Assembly (NCBI RefSeq): GCF_001644575.1
Contig: NZ_CP015596.1
Span: forward strand, 3,472,001 to 3,536,000
Direction: 5' to 3'
Length of the DNA stretch: 64,000 bases
From: Mycobacterium adipatum
GTDB taxonomy: Bacteria; Actinomycetota; Actinomycetes; Mycobacteriales; Mycobacteriaceae
Shown here: piece by piece, positions 34,464-44,899 of the stretch
How the letters are laid out: every line of letters starts with the position of its first letter
Position numbering within the stretch: position 1 is the stretch's first letter
Notes under the pieces: generated by a model
Database searches by the model: none
What the model was told of the DNA's origin: nothing
Seen by the model: only the letters and a program-made list of their open reading frames with translations
Translations under genes and position numbers: made by a program

Positions 34464-35612
34464 CTAGACCGGCACCACGACCAGGTCGTGTGGACGCCGG
34501 TTCACCGATTCGGCGCCGTCCTCGGTGACGATGACAATGTCCTCGATGCGTGCGCCCCAGTGGCCCGGGAAATAGATGCCGGGCTCCACCGAGAAGGCCA
34601 TACCCGGCGTGAGGGTGATCTCGTTGCCGGACACGATGTATGGCTCCTCGTGCACCGACAGGCCGATGCCGTGCCCGGTGCGGTGCACGAACACCTCGGC
34701 CAGTCCTTCCGCGGCCAGCACATCGCGGGCGACCGCGTCGATGGAACCGGCGGTGACACCGGGGCGAACTGCCCGGACCGCCTCGGCCTGGGCCCGCTGC
34801 AGCACCGCGTACCGGCGTGCGATCTCGGCGTCGGGCTCCCCGATGCTGTAGGTGCGCGTCGAGTCGGAGTTGTACCCGGGCTCATACGGTCCGCCGATGT
34901 CGACGACGACGACATCGCCGACCTGCAGTCGCCGATCCGAGCACTCATGGTGCGGGTCCGCGCCGTTGGGCCCGGACCCGACGATGATGAACGCAACTTC
35001 CGAATGGCCTTCGGCGACAATCGCTTCGGCGATATCGGCGGCGACGTCGGCCTCGGTACGACCGGGCACCAGAAACTCCGGAACCCGCGCGTGCACCCGG
35101 TCGATGGCCGCGCCCGCCTTGCGCAGTGCGTCGATTTCGGCGGCGTCCTTGACCATTCGCAGGGTGCGCAGCACATCGGTGGCCAGCACCGGCACCGCGC
35201 CCAGGACGCCGGCCAGCGGCAGCAGGTGCAGTGCGGTCATCGAGTCGGTCACCGCGACGGTCACCGGTGCCACCTGCGTACCCCGCAGTGCACGCGCGAC
35301 CAACTCGTAGGGGTTTTCACCGTCCACCCAATCCACCACCGTGGCACCGATTTCGGACACCGCGGACTCGCGCAGTGCGGCCAACTCGAGGCGCGGCACC
35401 ACCACGGTGGGCGTCGATCCGTCGGCCGGCAGCACCAGGGCGGTGAGCCGCTCGAAGGTTTGCGCCCGTGAGCCCACCAGATAGCGCAGGTCGTAGCCGG
35501 GGGTGATGACCAGCCCGGCGAGTCCGGCGCTCGCCGCGCCCGCGGCGGCCGCCCGGACGCGCTGGGCATAGACCTCGGTGTCGAAACGGGTTGTGTCGGA
35601 GCCGGTCGCCAT
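34464..35612 (-). CDS. pepE: M24-family Xaa-Pro peptidase (PepE-like)
   Basis: This is a proline-specific aminopeptidase/dipeptidase of the pita-bread fold, with about 382 residues. An N-terminal creatinase-like domain (about 1-145) precedes the catalytic domain with metal ligands in VVVDIGGPYEPGYNSDSTRT (two Asp), HRTGHGIGLSVHEEPY (His), VEPGIYFPGHWGARIEDIV (Glu) and a final Glu. ATG at 35610-35612 is preferred because TAGCCT stands exactly six bases before it. ATG at 35618 is also in frame. It is divergent from the exonuclease gene with a very short spacer. Confidence 0.9.
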   Translation of the reverse strand: MATGSDTTRFDTEVYAQRVRAAAAGAASAGLAGLVITPGYDLRYLVGSRAQTFERLTALVLPADGSTPTVVVPRLELAALRESAVSEIGATVVDWVDGENPYELVARALRGTQVAPVTVAVTDSMTALHLLPLAGVLGAVPVLATDVLRTLRMVKDAAEIDALRKAGAAIDRVHARVPEFLVPGRTEADVAADIAEAIVAEGHSEVAFIIVGSGPNGADPHHECSDRRLQVGDVVVVDIGGPYEPGYNSDSTRTYSIGEPDAEIARRYAVLQRAQAEAVRAVRPGVTAGSIDAVARDVLAAEGLAEVFVHRTGHGIGLSVHEEPYIVSGNEITLTPGMAFSVEPGIYFPGHWGARIEDIVIVTEDGAESVNRRPHDLVVVPV

Positions 35613-35617
35613 ACCCA

Positions 35618-35624
35618 TAGGCTA
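35618..35624. promoter_or_regulatory. Overlapping divergent -10 hexamers (leaderless both ways)
   Basis: On the plus strand TAGGCT (35618-35623) ends six bases before the exonuclease ATG at 35630. On the minus strand TAGCCT (35624-35619) ends six bases before the peptidase ATG at 35612. Both fit TANNNT at -12 to -7 of a leaderless start, and the two hexamers share five of seven base pairs. Confidence 0.6.
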
Positions 35625-35629
35625 GTGCC

Positions 35630-36589
35630 ATGACCGGAGAAGCCCCCGTCCTGCTACTCGACGGCGCCAGCATGTGGTTCCGCTCGTTCTTCGGGGTGCC
35701 GTCCTCGATCACCGCCCCGGATGGCCGCCCGGTCAACGCGCTGCGCGGTTTCCTCGATGCCGTCGCGACCCTGGTCACCCAGCACCGGCCGTCCCGGCTG
35801 GTGGTCTGCCGGGATGACGACTGGCGCCCGCAGTGGCGGGTGGACCGCATTCCGTCCTACAAGGCGCACCGCGTCGAGCAGGCCGGTCCCGGCGATGCCC
35901 CCGATGTGGAGGAGGTGCCCGACGAGCTGACCCCGCAGGTCGACATGATCATGGCGATGCTCGACGCATTCGGCATCGCCACCGCCGGCGCGCCGGGCTT
36001 CGAGGCCGACGATGTGCTGGGCACCTTGGCGGCCGTCGAGCGGCGCGACCCCGTCATCGTGGTGAGCGGGGACCGCGATCTGCTGCAACTGGTCGGCGAC
36101 GACCCGGTGGCGGTGCGGGTGTTCTACATCGGCCGGGGCCTGGCCAAGGCCGTCCTGTTCGGTCCCGCCGAGGTCGCCGACACCTACGGGGTGCCGGTGG
36201 GCCGGGCCGGGCCGGCCTACGCCGAATTGGCGCTGCTGCGCGGTGATCCGTCCGACGGTCTGCCCGGCGTGGCGGGTATCGGCGAGAAGACCGCGGCGAC
36301 GCTGATGGCCCAGCACGGCTCGCTGGCGGCGATCGTCGCGGCCGCCGCGGACCCGTCGTCGAAAATGGCTGCCGCGCAACGCAAGAAGCTGTTGGCCGCC
36401 GCGGACTACATCGTGGCCGCCGAACCCGTGGTACGGGTGGCCACCGACGCACCCGTCACGCTGTCCCGCGACGACGATGTGCTGCCGCTCTCGGCGGCCG
36501 ACCCGGCCCGGGTGGCGGCGCTCGCCGAGGAGTACGGCGTGGTGTCCTCGGTCGGGCGCCTGCAGAAGGCGCTGGACACCCTGCCCTGA
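35630..36589 (+). CDS. 5'-3' exonuclease
   Basis: The 319-residue structure-specific 5' nuclease belongs to the FEN family, like the N-terminal domain of DNA polymerase I, and corresponds to Rv2090. [17 protein letters not shown] contributes the first metal-binding Asp, and [14 protein letters not shown] and [15 protein letters not shown] contribute further acidic residues. The helix-three-turn-helix DNA-binding element is [21 protein letters not shown] (about 205-225 in parts). It removes flaps or RNA primers in repair or replication. The start is leaderless-type. It converges on the DUF4333 gene with 11 bp between. Confidence 0.93.
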   Translation: MTGEAPVLLLDGASMWFRSFFGVPSSITAPDGRPVNALRGFLDAVATLVTQHRPSRLVVCRDDDWRPQWRVDRIPSYKAHRVEQAGPGDAPDVEEVPDELTPQVDMIMAMLDAFGIATAGAPGFEADDVLGTLAAVERRDPVIVVSGDRDLLQLVGDDPVAVRVFYIGRGLAKAVLFGPAEVADTYGVPVGRAGPAYAELALLRGDPSDGLPGVAGIGEKTAATLMAQHGSLAAIVAAAADPSSKMAAAQRKKLLAAADYIVAAEPVVRVATDAPVTLSRDDDVLPLSAADPARVAALAEEYGVVSSVGRLQKALDTLP

Positions 36590-36600
36590 TCGCGAGCAGA

Positions 36601-37347
36601 CTACTTCGGGCGGCCGACCTCGTAGGTTCCGTTGTCGTCCTGGAAGGTCACGGTGACCTGGCGCTTGGTGCCGTCGATGCTGACCTGGCAGGTGAAGGTG
36701 TCGCCCTTCTTCACCACGGGACTGACGCCGTCATTGCAGATGACGTCCTTGACGTTCTTGGCCCCGTAGCCGTTGGCCTCGTCGGTCAGGATCTGCTGCA
36801 CACCGGTCTGGGCGGCCTCGACATCCAGGGTGGTGGTGACGAAGAACCCGGGCTTCCAGAAGCCGAGGATCAGGACCACCGCGACGATCACGACGACCAG
36901 CAGGCCGACCACGCTGCCGATGACGGCCAGCGATTTCTTCGACCCCTCTTCGCTGCCGGTCGGGCCGTACGGCGAGAACTGCTGCTGGTCGTACGGCGCG
37001 GGCTGGCCGTACTGCTGCGGTTGGCCGTACTGCGGCTGCCCATAGGGCTGCCCCGGCTGCTGACCGTAGGTCGGGTAACCCTGCGGCGCGTACGCGGTGG
37101 GCTGCTGACCGTACTGATCGGGCTGCGGAGGCGGGTTGTACGCGGGCTGCTGGTACTGCGGGTACTGCTGCGGCGCCTGCGGCTGCTGGTAGGCGGGCTG
37201 TTGCCACGCCGGGGCGTCGCCTGCGGGCTGCTCGGGCGTGGGCGGCGGCTGCCAGGCGGGCTGTTCGCCCGGCGACGGGGTACCGCCGGACTGCGGCGGC
37301 TGACCTGACCACGCCTGCGTGGGGTCAGATCCCTGCGGTCCGCTCAT
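36601..37347 (-). CDS. Pro/Gln-rich membrane protein with C-terminal DUF4333 domain
   Basis: The 248-residue protein corresponds to Rv2091c. Residues 1-125 are a low-complexity cytoplasmic region rich in Pro, Gln, Gly, Tyr and Ala, with repeated QYGQP and QQPAY units. One membrane helix follows (about 140-162; [20 protein letters not shown]). The extracytoplasmic C-terminal domain is DUF4333-like, with two Cys in [22 protein letters not shown] (in parts), probably a disulfide. An AGGAGAC ribosome binding site precedes the ATG. The function is unknown. Confidence 0.85.
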   Translation of the reverse strand: MSGPQGSDPTQAWSGQPPQSGGTPSPGEQPAWQPPPTPEQPAGDAPAWQQPAYQQPQAPQQYPQYQQPAYNPPPQPDQYGQQPTAYAPQGYPTYGQQPGQPYGQPQYGQPQQYGQPAPYDQQQFSPYGPTGSEEGSKKSLAVIGSVVGLLVVVIVAVVLILGFWKPGFFVTTTLDVEAAQTGVQQILTDEANGYGAKNVKDVICNDGVSPVVKKGDTFTCQVSIDGTKRQVTVTFQDDNGTYEVGRPK

Positions 37348-37414
37348 CGTGTCTCCTTGATCCGGGCTCGTTCTACGACATCGTGACCCGCCGCCGCGGA
37401 TCTACGCCGCCACA

Positions 37415-40150
37415 CTACCCTGCATCAACTGCTACGACGCCTCGTCGAATGTCGGTGATGGCGCGTTTCGCCGCACTCCGCAGTGCCGGTGTCGGCGCGG
37501 CGTTGCGGACCTGGTCCAGCAGATCGAGAACTTGGCGGCACCACCGCACGAAATCTCCCGCAGACAGCGGCGATCCGCTGCCGCTGACATCGGAGGCGGC
37601 CAGCGATGAGGCCAGGTCACCGGTGCTGGCCCACTGGTGGATGGCCGCGACGAAGCCGTCGTCGGGTTCGCGGCTGTAGGCAATGCGTTGCCGCTGTTCG
37701 TCACTGCGGATGCGGGCCCACAGCCGGCGGGTGTCCGCCAGGGTGCGCCGGATACCGCCGGTGGGGATCTGCAGACCCTGCGGGCCGGTGCCGTCACCGC
37801 GCGATTCGAACTGCACCGCCGACACCACCGCCGCCAACTCGGCCGGTGCCAGGCCCTCCCAGACGCCTTGGCGCAGGCATTCGGCGACCAAAAGGTCACT
37901 CTCGCTGTAGATCCGCGCGAGAAGCCGACCGTCCTCGGTGACCTTCGGCGTGTCGCCGGTGCGATCGACGAAACCGCGTTCGGTGAGCAGCTCCAGAATC
38001 TTGTCGAAGGAGCGGGCCAGCGAATTGGTGGCGGCCGCGATCTTCTGCCGGGTCTGCTCGTTGTCGCGGTCGATGCGCAGGTAGCGCTCGGCCGCGCGGA
38101 CCTGGGTCTCGCGGTCGGCGGCGTCGTGTGCGCGGTGGCGGCGCAGCTGGTCACGCAACCGGGCCAGGTCGGGATCCACATCCCGTTCCCCGTCCTGCCC
38201 CCGCCGTCGGGACGGCACATCCAAGCCGACCGCCGCCGACCGCAGCGCCGACGCCAGGTCACGACGCACCCGCGGTTGGCGATGCTCGACCCTCTTGGGC
38301 AGGGTCATCGATCCCAGCCGTGCGGAGGCCCCCGAGTAATCGGCCGAGGAGATCCGGCCCGCCCAGCGGTGCTCGGTGAGGATCAAGGGCCGCGGATCGT
38401 CGCTGTCCTGCGCGGGCTCGAGCACCACCGCGAGCCCGCCGCGACGGCCCTGGCTGATGGTGATGATGTCGCCGCGGCGCAACTCGGCCAGCGCCTCGTC
38501 GGCCGCGCGACGCCGGTGCAGCCGGGACGCCCGCGACTGTGCCCGTTCCCGGGCGGTGATCTCGGCCCGCAGCCGCGCGTATTCGAGCATCTCCGGATCC
38601 AGCTCGGCGGCGATCTCGGCCAGCATCCGCTCGCCGCGCTCGACACCGCGCACCAAGCCCACCACCGAACGGTCCGCCTGATACTGCGCGAAGGATCGCT
38701 CCAGCAGTTGACGGGCCAGCTCCGGGCCCATCTGCTGCACCAGATTGATGGTCATGTTGTACGACGGCGCGAACGAACTCTTCAGCGGGAAGGTGCGGGT
38801 GGACGCCAGTCCGGCAACTTCGGCCGGGTTGGATGCCTCGTCGTCGGCGTGCCAGAGCACGACGGCATGGCCCTCGATGTCGATACCGCGACGGCCCGCC
38901 CGCCCGGTCAGCTGGGTGTACTCCCCCGGTGTCAGTGGGGCGTGCTGCTCGCCGTTGTATTTCACCAGCCGTTCCAGCACCACGGTGCGGGCCGGCATGT
39001 TGATGCCCAGCGCCAGGGTTTCGGTCGCGAACACGGCCTTCACCAGCCCGGCGGTGAACAGTTCCTCGACGGTGTGCCGGAACACCGGCAGCATGCCCGC
39101 ATGGTGGGCCGCCAGCCCCCGCAGCAGGCCTTCCCGCCACTCGTAGTAGCCCAGCACATCGAGGTCCGAGCGGGCGAGGTCGGCGCAGCGCCGGTCGATG
39201 ACCTCGGTGATGCGGGCCCGTTCCTCGTCATTGGTCAGCCGCAGCGGCGCCCGCAGGCACTGCTTCACCGCGGCATCGCAACCGGCCCGGGAGAAGACGA
39301 ACGTGATCGCCGGCAGCAGACCCTCGGCGTCCAGGGTGGCGATGACATCGGGTCGCGAAGGCCCGCGGTTCACGCTCGGCCGGTTCTGCCTGCCGCGGTT
39401 GCGGCCCCGGGGTTGCCAGTCGGTGAGACGGTCGGCCTCGCGGCGGTGCGCGATGTGACGCAGCAGGTTCGGGTCCACCAGCGTGGTCTGCCCGCCGCCC
39501 TCGAACAGGTCGAAGAGTCGTTTCCCGACCATCATGTGCTGCGACAGCGGCACCGGGCGGTGCTCGTCGACGACGACGGTGGTGTCCCCGCGGACGGTCT
39601 GGATCCAGCCGCCGAACTCCTCGGCGTTGCTCACCGTCGCCGAGAGACTGACCAGCCGCACCTCCTCGGGGAGATGCAGGATGACCTCCTCCCACACCGC
39701 ACCGCGCATCCGGTCGGCCAGGAAGTGCACCTCGTCCATCACCACGTGGGACAGCCCCTGCAGTGCCGGCGAGTCGGCGTAGAGCATGTTGCGGAGCACC
39801 TCGGTGGTCATGACGACCACCGGGGCATCGGAGTTGATGGACTGGTCCCCGGTGAGCAACCCGACCCGGTCGGCGCCGTAGCGACGCACCAGATCGAGAT
39901 GCTTCTGGTTGCTCAGCGCCTTGATCGGGGTGGTGTAGAAGCACTTTCGGCCGGCCGCCAGTGCCAGGTGTACCGCGAATTCCCCGACGACGGTCTTGCC
40001 GGCTCCCGTGGGGGCGCAGACCAGCACGCCATGGCCGGACTCCAGGGCGGCACAGGCACGCACCTGGAACGGATCGAGCCCGAACGGGAGTTGCGCGACG
40101 AAACCACGCAGTTGCGGGCCGGGCTCAGGTGGCCGGGACTCAGGTGACAT
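37415..40150 (-). CDS. helY: DEAD/DEAH-box RNA helicase HelY (Ski2/Mtr4-like)
   Basis: The 911-residue superfamily 2 helicase is predicted to unwind [22 protein letters not shown] is Walker A (about 38-56), [13 protein letters not shown] is the DEVH box, [11 protein letters not shown] is motif III, and [15 protein letters not shown] is motif VI. The C-terminal half contains the Ski2-type winged helix and ratchet regions ([39 protein letters not shown] in parts). The start at 40148-40150 gives [11 protein letters not shown], overlapping the end of tatC by 11 bases. A longer proline/arginine-rich extension lies in tatC and is rejected. Confidence 0.94.
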   Translation of the reverse strand: MSPESRPPEPGPQLRGFVAQLPFGLDPFQVRACAALESGHGVLVCAPTGAGKTVVGEFAVHLALAAGRKCFYTTPIKALSNQKHLDLVRRYGADRVGLLTGDQSINSDAPVVVMTTEVLRNMLYADSPALQGLSHVVMDEVHFLADRMRGAVWEEVILHLPEEVRLVSLSATVSNAEEFGGWIQTVRGDTTVVVDEHRPVPLSQHMMVGKRLFDLFEGGGQTTLVDPNLLRHIAHRREADRLTDWQPRGRNRGRQNRPSVNRGPSRPDVIATLDAEGLLPAITFVFSRAGCDAAVKQCLRAPLRLTNDEERARITEVIDRRCADLARSDLDVLGYYEWREGLLRGLAAHHAGMLPVFRHTVEELFTAGLVKAVFATETLALGINMPARTVVLERLVKYNGEQHAPLTPGEYTQLTGRAGRRGIDIEGHAVVLWHADDEASNPAEVAGLASTRTFPLKSSFAPSYNMTINLVQQMGPELARQLLERSFAQYQADRSVVGLVRGVERGERMLAEIAAELDPEMLEYARLRAEITARERAQSRASRLHRRRAADEALAELRRGDIITISQGRRGGLAVVLEPAQDSDDPRPLILTEHRWAGRISSADYSGASARLGSMTLPKRVEHRQPRVRRDLASALRSAAVGLDVPSRRRGQDGERDVDPDLARLRDQLRRHRAHDAADRETQVRAAERYLRIDRDNEQTRQKIAAATNSLARSFDKILELLTERGFVDRTGDTPKVTEDGRLLARIYSESDLLVAECLRQGVWEGLAPAELAAVVSAVQFESRGDGTGPQGLQIPTGGIRRTLADTRRLWARIRSDEQRQRIAYSREPDDGFVAAIHQWASTGDLASSLAASDVSGSGSPLSAGDFVRWCRQVLDLLDQVRNAAPTPALRSAAKRAITDIRRGVVAVDAG

Positions 40151-41084
40151 CGTCGTCGAACAATGCCTGGGAGGACACCGGGGTCGGCGGGGCGATCGGT
40201 TCGGTCGCCGGGATCGGGGCCGCCTCGTCCTCGGGCACCTCGGCAAGGGCTTCCCGGCGGGCCTTGCGTTTGTCGTGCACGCGGGTGACCTGGATGGCGA
40301 ACTCGAGCAACAGGGTGAGCGCCAGCGCCAGCGCCAGCATGGAGAACGGGTCGGAGCCCGGCGTGGCGAAGGCGGCGAACACGAACAGCGCGAAGATCAG
40401 GCCGCGGCGCCATTCCTTGAGCTTCGCGTAGGGCAGCACGCCGATCACGTTGAGCATGATGATCAGCAGCGGGAACTCGAAGCTGATGCCGAACACCAGC
40501 AGCAGGTTGATCAGGAAGCCGAAGTATTGATCGCCCGAGAGCGCGGTGACCTGGACGTCACTGCCCACGGTGAGCAGGAAGCTCAACGCGGTGGAGAGCA
40601 CCACGTACGCCAGGACGGCCCCGCCGATGAACAGCACCGCACCGACCCCGACGAACGCCATCCCGAAGCGGCGTTCCTTGCGGTACAGGCCGGGGGTGAT
40701 GAAGGCCCAGAGCTGATACAGCCACACCGGGCAGGCCAGCACGATACCGGCGGTGAGGGCGACCTTCAGTCGCAACATGAACTGGTCGAACGGGCCGGTG
40801 GCCAGCAGCCGGCACTGTCCGTCGGGGGCGATGGTGGCCCGCGCCGACTCCGGAAGCGAACAGTAGGGGCCGCGCAGCCACTCGCCGAGGCTGTGGAAGC
40901 CGAGGATGCCGTGGGTGTACCAGAAGAAGCCGACGATGGTGGTCAGCACCACCGCCGCGGTCGCGATCAGCAACCGGTTGCGTAGTTCGGCGAGATGGTC
41001 GACCAGCGACATGGTGCCGTCGGGATTGGCCCGGGCGCGGCGCTGGCGCGGGTCGAACCGTTTGAAGATTCCAGGGGTGTGCAC
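40140..41084 (-). CDS. tatC: Twin-arginine translocase subunit TatC
   Basis: TatC is the signal-binding membrane subunit of the twin-arginine export system for folded proteins. The 314-residue protein has six helices. [20 protein letters not shown], with the conserved HLxELRxR signature, is in the N-terminal cytosolic loop. Further segments are [14 protein letters not shown] and [17 protein letters not shown]. It is longer than E. coli TatC because of an N-terminal arm ([15 protein letters not shown]) and an acidic C-terminal tail, as in other mycobacteria. It is 79 bp downstream of tatA. Confidence 0.95.
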   Translation of the reverse strand: MHTPGIFKRFDPRQRRARANPDGTMSLVDHLAELRNRLLIATAAVVLTTIVGFFWYTHGILGFHSLGEWLRGPYCSLPESARATIAPDGQCRLLATGPFDQFMLRLKVALTAGIVLACPVWLYQLWAFITPGLYRKERRFGMAFVGVGAVLFIGGAVLAYVVLSTALSFLLTVGSDVQVTALSGDQYFGFLINLLLVFGISFEFPLLIIMLNVIGVLPYAKLKEWRRGLIFALFVFAAFATPGSDPFSMLALALALTLLLEFAIQVTRVHDKRKARREALAEVPEDEAAPIPATEPIAPPTPVSSQALFDDDVT

Positions 41085-41096
41085 GGGCAGCCTTAA

Positions 41097-41127
41097 CGTC
41101 GATGCAGGCAGGCGCGCGCTATCGACG
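41097..41127. other. Possible stem-loop between tatA and tatC
   Basis: CGTCGAT (41097-41103) and ATCGACG (41121-41127) are complementary over seven bases with a 17-base GC-rich loop. It lies in the 79-bp tatA-tatC spacer and could lower transcription or protect the upstream message. No T-run follows in either direction. Confidence 0.3.
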
Positions 41128-41163
41128 CGACATCACACCGCGATGGGACGGACTTGGCAGCTA

Positions 41164-41424
41164 TCAGGCCGGTCGCTTGTCGCCGGACTGCTCGGGCGCA
41201 GCCGTCTCCACGCGTTCGGAGGCGACCGGGGTGGCGGGAAGCGATGAGGCTTCCGGCTTCTCGGCCCCGTCGGCCTGCATCTCCTTGATCTCGGACTTGA
41301 AGATGCGCATCGACTTACCCAGGGAACGCGCTGCGTCCGGGAGCTTCTTGGCACCGAACAACAGAATGAAAGCCGCGATAACGATCAGCCAGTGCCACGG
41401 TTGAAGTCCGCCCAATTCAAACAC
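41164..41424 (-). CDS. tatA: Twin-arginine translocase subunit TatA
   Basis: TatA forms the oligomeric export pore with TatC. The 86-residue protein has one N-terminal membrane helix ([15 protein letters not shown]), the [20 protein letters not shown] amphipathic helix that defines the family, and a hydrophilic tail ending in KRPA. A GGAGG ribosome binding site lies seven bases before the ATG. It is downstream of pafBC in the same direction, as in other mycobacteria. No TatB is encoded next to it. Confidence 0.95.
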   Translation of the reverse strand: MFELGGLQPWHWLIVIAAFILLFGAKKLPDAARSLGKSMRIFKSEIKEMQADGAEKPEASSLPATPVASERVETAAPEQSGDKRPA

Positions 41425-41445
41425 CTCCGCAAGTTGTGGTCGAGT

Positions 41446-42432
41446 CTACTCGTCTTCGTATGCGCGCACCGCGGCCGAGGCGGTCTGACGGACCTTCTCG
41501 GCCAGTGAGTGCGGTGCCAGCACCCGCACCGCCGACCCGAAGCCCAGCACGAACCGAGTCATCCACTCCTCGGAAGCGTAGGTCATCGCGGCTTCGCATG
41601 CACCGTCGTCGAGTTCGGCGACGATCCGCAGCGGGTAATAGTCGAACATCCACTCCGCCGACCGCTCGATGCGTAGCCGGGCCGAGTGCAGCGAGGGATC
41701 CTCGGCATCGGCGTCGAACAACGCGGTGCCCGGCCCGGCCTGCACGGCCGGGGCCGGCGGCCGGGAGGGCTCGTCGAGCACGCGGGCGTCCACGATGCGG
41801 TCGAACCGGAACAGTCGCACCCCCTCGGCGCTGCGGCACCACGCCTCGAGGTAACTGCGATCGCTGACCAGCACCACCCGGATGGGATCGACGATCCGGC
41901 TCGACACCGTGTCGTGGGAGGCCGAGTGGTACTCCAGCGACAGCGCTCGACCGGTACGCGCGGCCTCGCGGACGGCGGCCGCCGTGGCGCTCTCGGGTTC
42001 CTCGCTGCCGGGTTCGTCGCCCCCGGACGCGTAGAGGTCGGCGTTTCCGACCGCCCCGGCGGTGCCCGCCGCCGATTCGATCTTGGCGATGGCGGAGCGC
42101 GCGGCGCGGGGATCGACCATGCCCGGCACGTCGAGCAGGGCGCGCAACGCGACCAGGATCCCGGTCGCTTCGGTCGAGGTGAGCCGCAGCGGGTGATCCA
42201 CCCCGGCGGCGAACGTGACCTCGATGGTGTCACCGGTGAAATCGAAGTCGATGAGGTCACCGGGGCCGTAACCGGGCAGCCCGCACATCCACAGCTGCTC
42301 CAGGTCCGCGTCCAGCTGGGTGCGGGTGACTCCGAGGGCGGCGGCCGCCTCGTCGCGGGTCACCCGGGGGTTCGCCTTGAAGTAGGGCACCATGTTCAGC
42401 AGCCGGACCAGCCGCGTCGACACCTGACTCAT
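41446..42432 (-). CDS. pafC: PafC, WYL-domain transcriptional activator
   Basis: PafC acts with PafB as a heterodimeric activator of most LexA/RecA-independent DNA damage genes in mycobacteria. The 328-residue protein has an N-terminal winged helix (about 1-75; RLLNMVPYFKANPRVTRDEAAAALGVT in parts). A WYL domain follows (about 160-240), with VSSRIVDPIRVVLVSDRSYLEAWC containing the ligand-binding strand, and a C-terminal extension domain. The ATG overlaps the pafB stop as ATGA, so equal amounts are made. Confidence 0.94.
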   Translation of the reverse strand: MSQVSTRLVRLLNMVPYFKANPRVTRDEAAAALGVTRTQLDADLEQLWMCGLPGYGPGDLIDFDFTGDTIEVTFAAGVDHPLRLTSTEATGILVALRALLDVPGMVDPRAARSAIAKIESAAGTAGAVGNADLYASGGDEPGSEEPESATAAAVREAARTGRALSLEYHSASHDTVSSRIVDPIRVVLVSDRSYLEAWCRSAEGVRLFRFDRIVDARVLDEPSRPPAPAVQAGPGTALFDADAEDPSLHSARLRIERSAEWMFDYYPLRIVAELDDGACEAAMTYASEEWMTRFVLGFGSAVRVLAPHSLAEKVRQTASAAVRAYEDE

Positions 42433-43418
42433 GCGCGATCCGCCTGTGCACGCAGTCGGGCGACCACGTCGTCGCGCAGCTGGGGAGGGTCCAGCGCGAC
42501 GGCATCGGTGCCGTAGCTGGCGATCTCCCGCGCCAGCCGGTCATAGGTGCCCAGGTCGACGGTGATCTCCTCCCCCGCCCGGCCCCGCCAGACCCGTGGG
42601 GTCGAGCTCGTCGCCTGGCGGCGCAGCGCGGTGGCCCGCCCCTGCGCGATCCACACCCGGGCCCGTTCACCGGTGGGCACATCGGCGACCACCCGCTGCA
42701 CGATCCGGCGCAGATTGACCCCCTGCGGCGGTGTGACCGCCCCGGCGGCGCCGACCGGTCGGGCGCCGGTGATGCGCGACAACCGGAAGGTGCGGGTGTC
42801 CTCGCGGTCGCGATCATGGCCGACCAAGTACCACCGACCGCGGTGGGTGACCACGCCCCAGGGTTCCACGGTGCGGGTGCGGTACGGATCGTTGCGCGAG
42901 GCGCGGTGCTCGAACTGGACGACCCGCCCAGAGTTGCTGGCGGCCAACAAGACTCCGAGCACCTCCTCCGAACCGCGCAGCCCGGGCAAGGCGGCGGTGG
43001 AGGTGAACGCCACCCCGGCGTCCTCGGAGTCGACGTCGACCCCGGCGGCGCGCAACTTGAGCAGGGCGTTCTGCGTCGCGGTCACCATTTCCGGGGACTG
43101 CCACAGCTGGGTCGCGACGGCCACCGATGCCGATTCCTCGGCGGTCAGTTCGACCGCGGGCAGCGCGTAGTCCTTGCGGTTGATGCGGTAACCCTCGGTG
43201 GCGTCGAAGGACGACATCTTCCCGGTCTCCAGCGGGATGCCCAGGTCGCGCAGCTCGTTCTTGTCCCGCTCGAACATCCGTGAGAACGCTTCGTCACTGG
43301 CGCTGTCGGAGTACCCGGCCACGTTTTTGCGGATCTTCTCCGCCGTCAGGTACGAACTGGTGGACAGCAGTGCGATCACCAGATTCATCAGTCTTTCGAC
43401 CTTGGATGTCGCCACCAA
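42429..43418 (-). CDS. pafB: PafB, WYL-domain transcriptional activator
   Basis: This is the 329-residue partner of PafC and its paralogue. The N-terminal helix-turn-helix covers residues about 5-75 (KVERLMNLVIALLSTSSYLTAEKIRKNVAGY in parts). The WYL domain has SRNDPYRTRTVEPWGVVTHRGRWYLVGHDRDR, which contains the Trp-Tyr-Leu motif and lies around residues 180-215. The C-terminal part is VARLRAQADRA. DNA damage probably signals through the WYL domains, which have been proposed to bind single-stranded DNA. It is separated from pafA by 44 bp. Confidence 0.94.
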   Translation of the reverse strand: MVATSKVERLMNLVIALLSTSSYLTAEKIRKNVAGYSDSASDEAFSRMFERDKNELRDLGIPLETGKMSSFDATEGYRINRKDYALPAVELTAEESASVAVATQLWQSPEMVTATQNALLKLRAAGVDVDSEDAGVAFTSTAALPGLRGSEEVLGVLLAASNSGRVVQFEHRASRNDPYRTRTVEPWGVVTHRGRWYLVGHDRDREDTRTFRLSRITGARPVGAAGAVTPPQGVNLRRIVQRVVADVPTGERARVWIAQGRATALRRQATSSTPRVWRGRAGEEITVDLGTYDRLAREIASYGTDAVALDPPQLRDDVVARLRAQADRA

Positions 43419-43462
43419 AGCAGCTTAGGTGGTGCCGGCGCCAGGATCCCGGCGCGACCCGC

Positions 43463-44821
43463 TCACATGCTCGCGATGAGCCGATTCACCCGCTCGTCGA
43501 CCGACCGGAACGGATCCTTGCAGAGCACCGTGCGTTGGGCCTGGTCGTTGAGCTTCAGGTGCACCCAGTCGACGGTGAAATCCCGGCCCGCTTCCTGTGC
43601 CGCGCTGATGAATTCGCCGCGGAGCTTGGCCCGCGTGGTCTGCGGCGGCGTGTTGACGGCGGCTTCGATCTCCTCGTCGGTGGTGATCCGCGCGGCCAGC
43701 CCCTTGCGCTGCAGGAGGTCGAACACCCCGCGGCCGCGCTTGATGTCGTGGTAGGCCAGGTCGAGCTGCGCGATCTTGGCGTCGGCGAGGTCCATGTTGT
43801 AGCGATCCTGGTAGCGCTGGAACAGTTTGCGCTTGATCACCCAGTCGATCTCGGTGTCGACCTTGGCGAAATCCTGGCTCTCGACCGCGTCCAGCTGGCG
43901 CCCCCACAGATCGACCACCTGCTCGATCTGGGTGTTCGGTTCGCGGGTCTGCAGGTACTCCACCGCCCGGCCGTGGTACTCGCGCTGGATGTCCAGCGCG
44001 CTGGCCTGCCGCCCGCCCGCCAGGCGCACCGGACGGCGCCCGGTCAGGTCGTGGCTGACCTCCCGAATCGCCCGGATCGGATTGTCCAAGGAGAAGTCCC
44101 GGAACGCTACGCCGGCCTCGATCATCTCCAGCACCAGTGAGGCGGTCCCGACCTTGAGCATGGTGGTGGACTCGCTCATGTTGGAGTCGCCGACGATGAC
44201 GTGCAGGCGGCGGTACTTCTCGGCGTCGGCGTGCGGCTCGTCGCGGGTGTTGATGATCGGTCGCGACCGCGTCGTCGCGCTGGACACGCCTTCCCAGATG
44301 TGTTCGGCGCGCTGGGACAGGCAGAAGGTCGCCGACTTCGGCGTCTGCAGCACCTTTCCGGCACCGCAGATCAGTTGGCGGGTCACCAGGAACGGCAACA
44401 GCACGTCGGAGATCCGGGAAAACTCACCGGCCCGCACGATCAGATAGTTCTCATGGCAGCCGTAGGAGTTGCCCGCGGAGTCGGTGTTGTTCTTGAACAG
44501 GTAGATGTCACCGCCGATGCCCTCATCGGCGAGGCGCTGCTCGGCGTCGATGAGCAGATCTTCGAGCACGCGTTCCCCGGCCCGGTCGTGCGTGACCAGT
44601 TGGGCGAGGTTGTCGCACTCGGCGGTGGCGTACTCCGGGTGTGACCCCACATCGAGGTACAACCGGGCGCCGTTGCGCAGGAACACGTTGGAACTGCGCC
44701 CCCAGGACACCACCCGCCGGAACAGATAGCGGGCAACCTCGTCCGGACTGAGCCGACGGTGACCATGAAACGTGCAGGTCACACCGAATTCAGTCTCAAT
44801 CCCCATGATCCGTCGCTGCAC
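43463..44821 (-). CDS. pafA: Pup ligase PafA
   Basis: PafA attaches the C-terminal glutamate of Pup to lysines of target proteins using ATP. The 452-residue length is identical to M. tuberculosis PafA and the sequence is nearly the same. [11 protein letters not shown] and [11 protein letters not shown] belong to the glutamine-synthetase-like active site, [16 protein letters not shown] to the nucleotide site, and [31 protein letters not shown] to the catalytic core (in parts). The start is GTG at 44819-44821, with TAAGCT seven bases before it. ATG at 44806 is possible. It is paralogous to dop. Confidence 0.96.
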   Translation of the reverse strand: MQRRIMGIETEFGVTCTFHGHRRLSPDEVARYLFRRVVSWGRSSNVFLRNGARLYLDVGSHPEYATAECDNLAQLVTHDRAGERVLEDLLIDAEQRLADEGIGGDIYLFKNNTDSAGNSYGCHENYLIVRAGEFSRISDVLLPFLVTRQLICGAGKVLQTPKSATFCLSQRAEHIWEGVSSATTRSRPIINTRDEPHADAEKYRRLHVIVGDSNMSESTTMLKVGTASLVLEMIEAGVAFRDFSLDNPIRAIREVSHDLTGRRPVRLAGGRQASALDIQREYHGRAVEYLQTREPNTQIEQVVDLWGRQLDAVESQDFAKVDTEIDWVIKRKLFQRYQDRYNMDLADAKIAQLDLAYHDIKRGRGVFDLLQRKGLAARITTDEEIEAAVNTPPQTTRAKLRGEFISAAQEAGRDFTVDWVHLKLNDQAQRTVLCKDPFRSVDERVNRLIASM

Positions 44822-44899
44822 ACAGTCGAGCTTACGGGGTGGTTCTCGGTAACGGCATGCAAGGTTGGTCGGCGGTTCGTTCGTGCCGATCCCGCCGGA

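Noticed and set aside
36960..37300. Repetitive sequence resembling a tandem DNA repeat
   Set aside because: It is the in-frame low-complexity Pro/Gln/Gly/Tyr coding region of the DUF4333 protein, not a CRISPR or a noncoding repeat.
37637..40147. 836-codon open frame opposite helY
   Set aside because: It is a shadow frame of helY. HelY has all helicase motifs and a coupled start, while the antisense frame has none.
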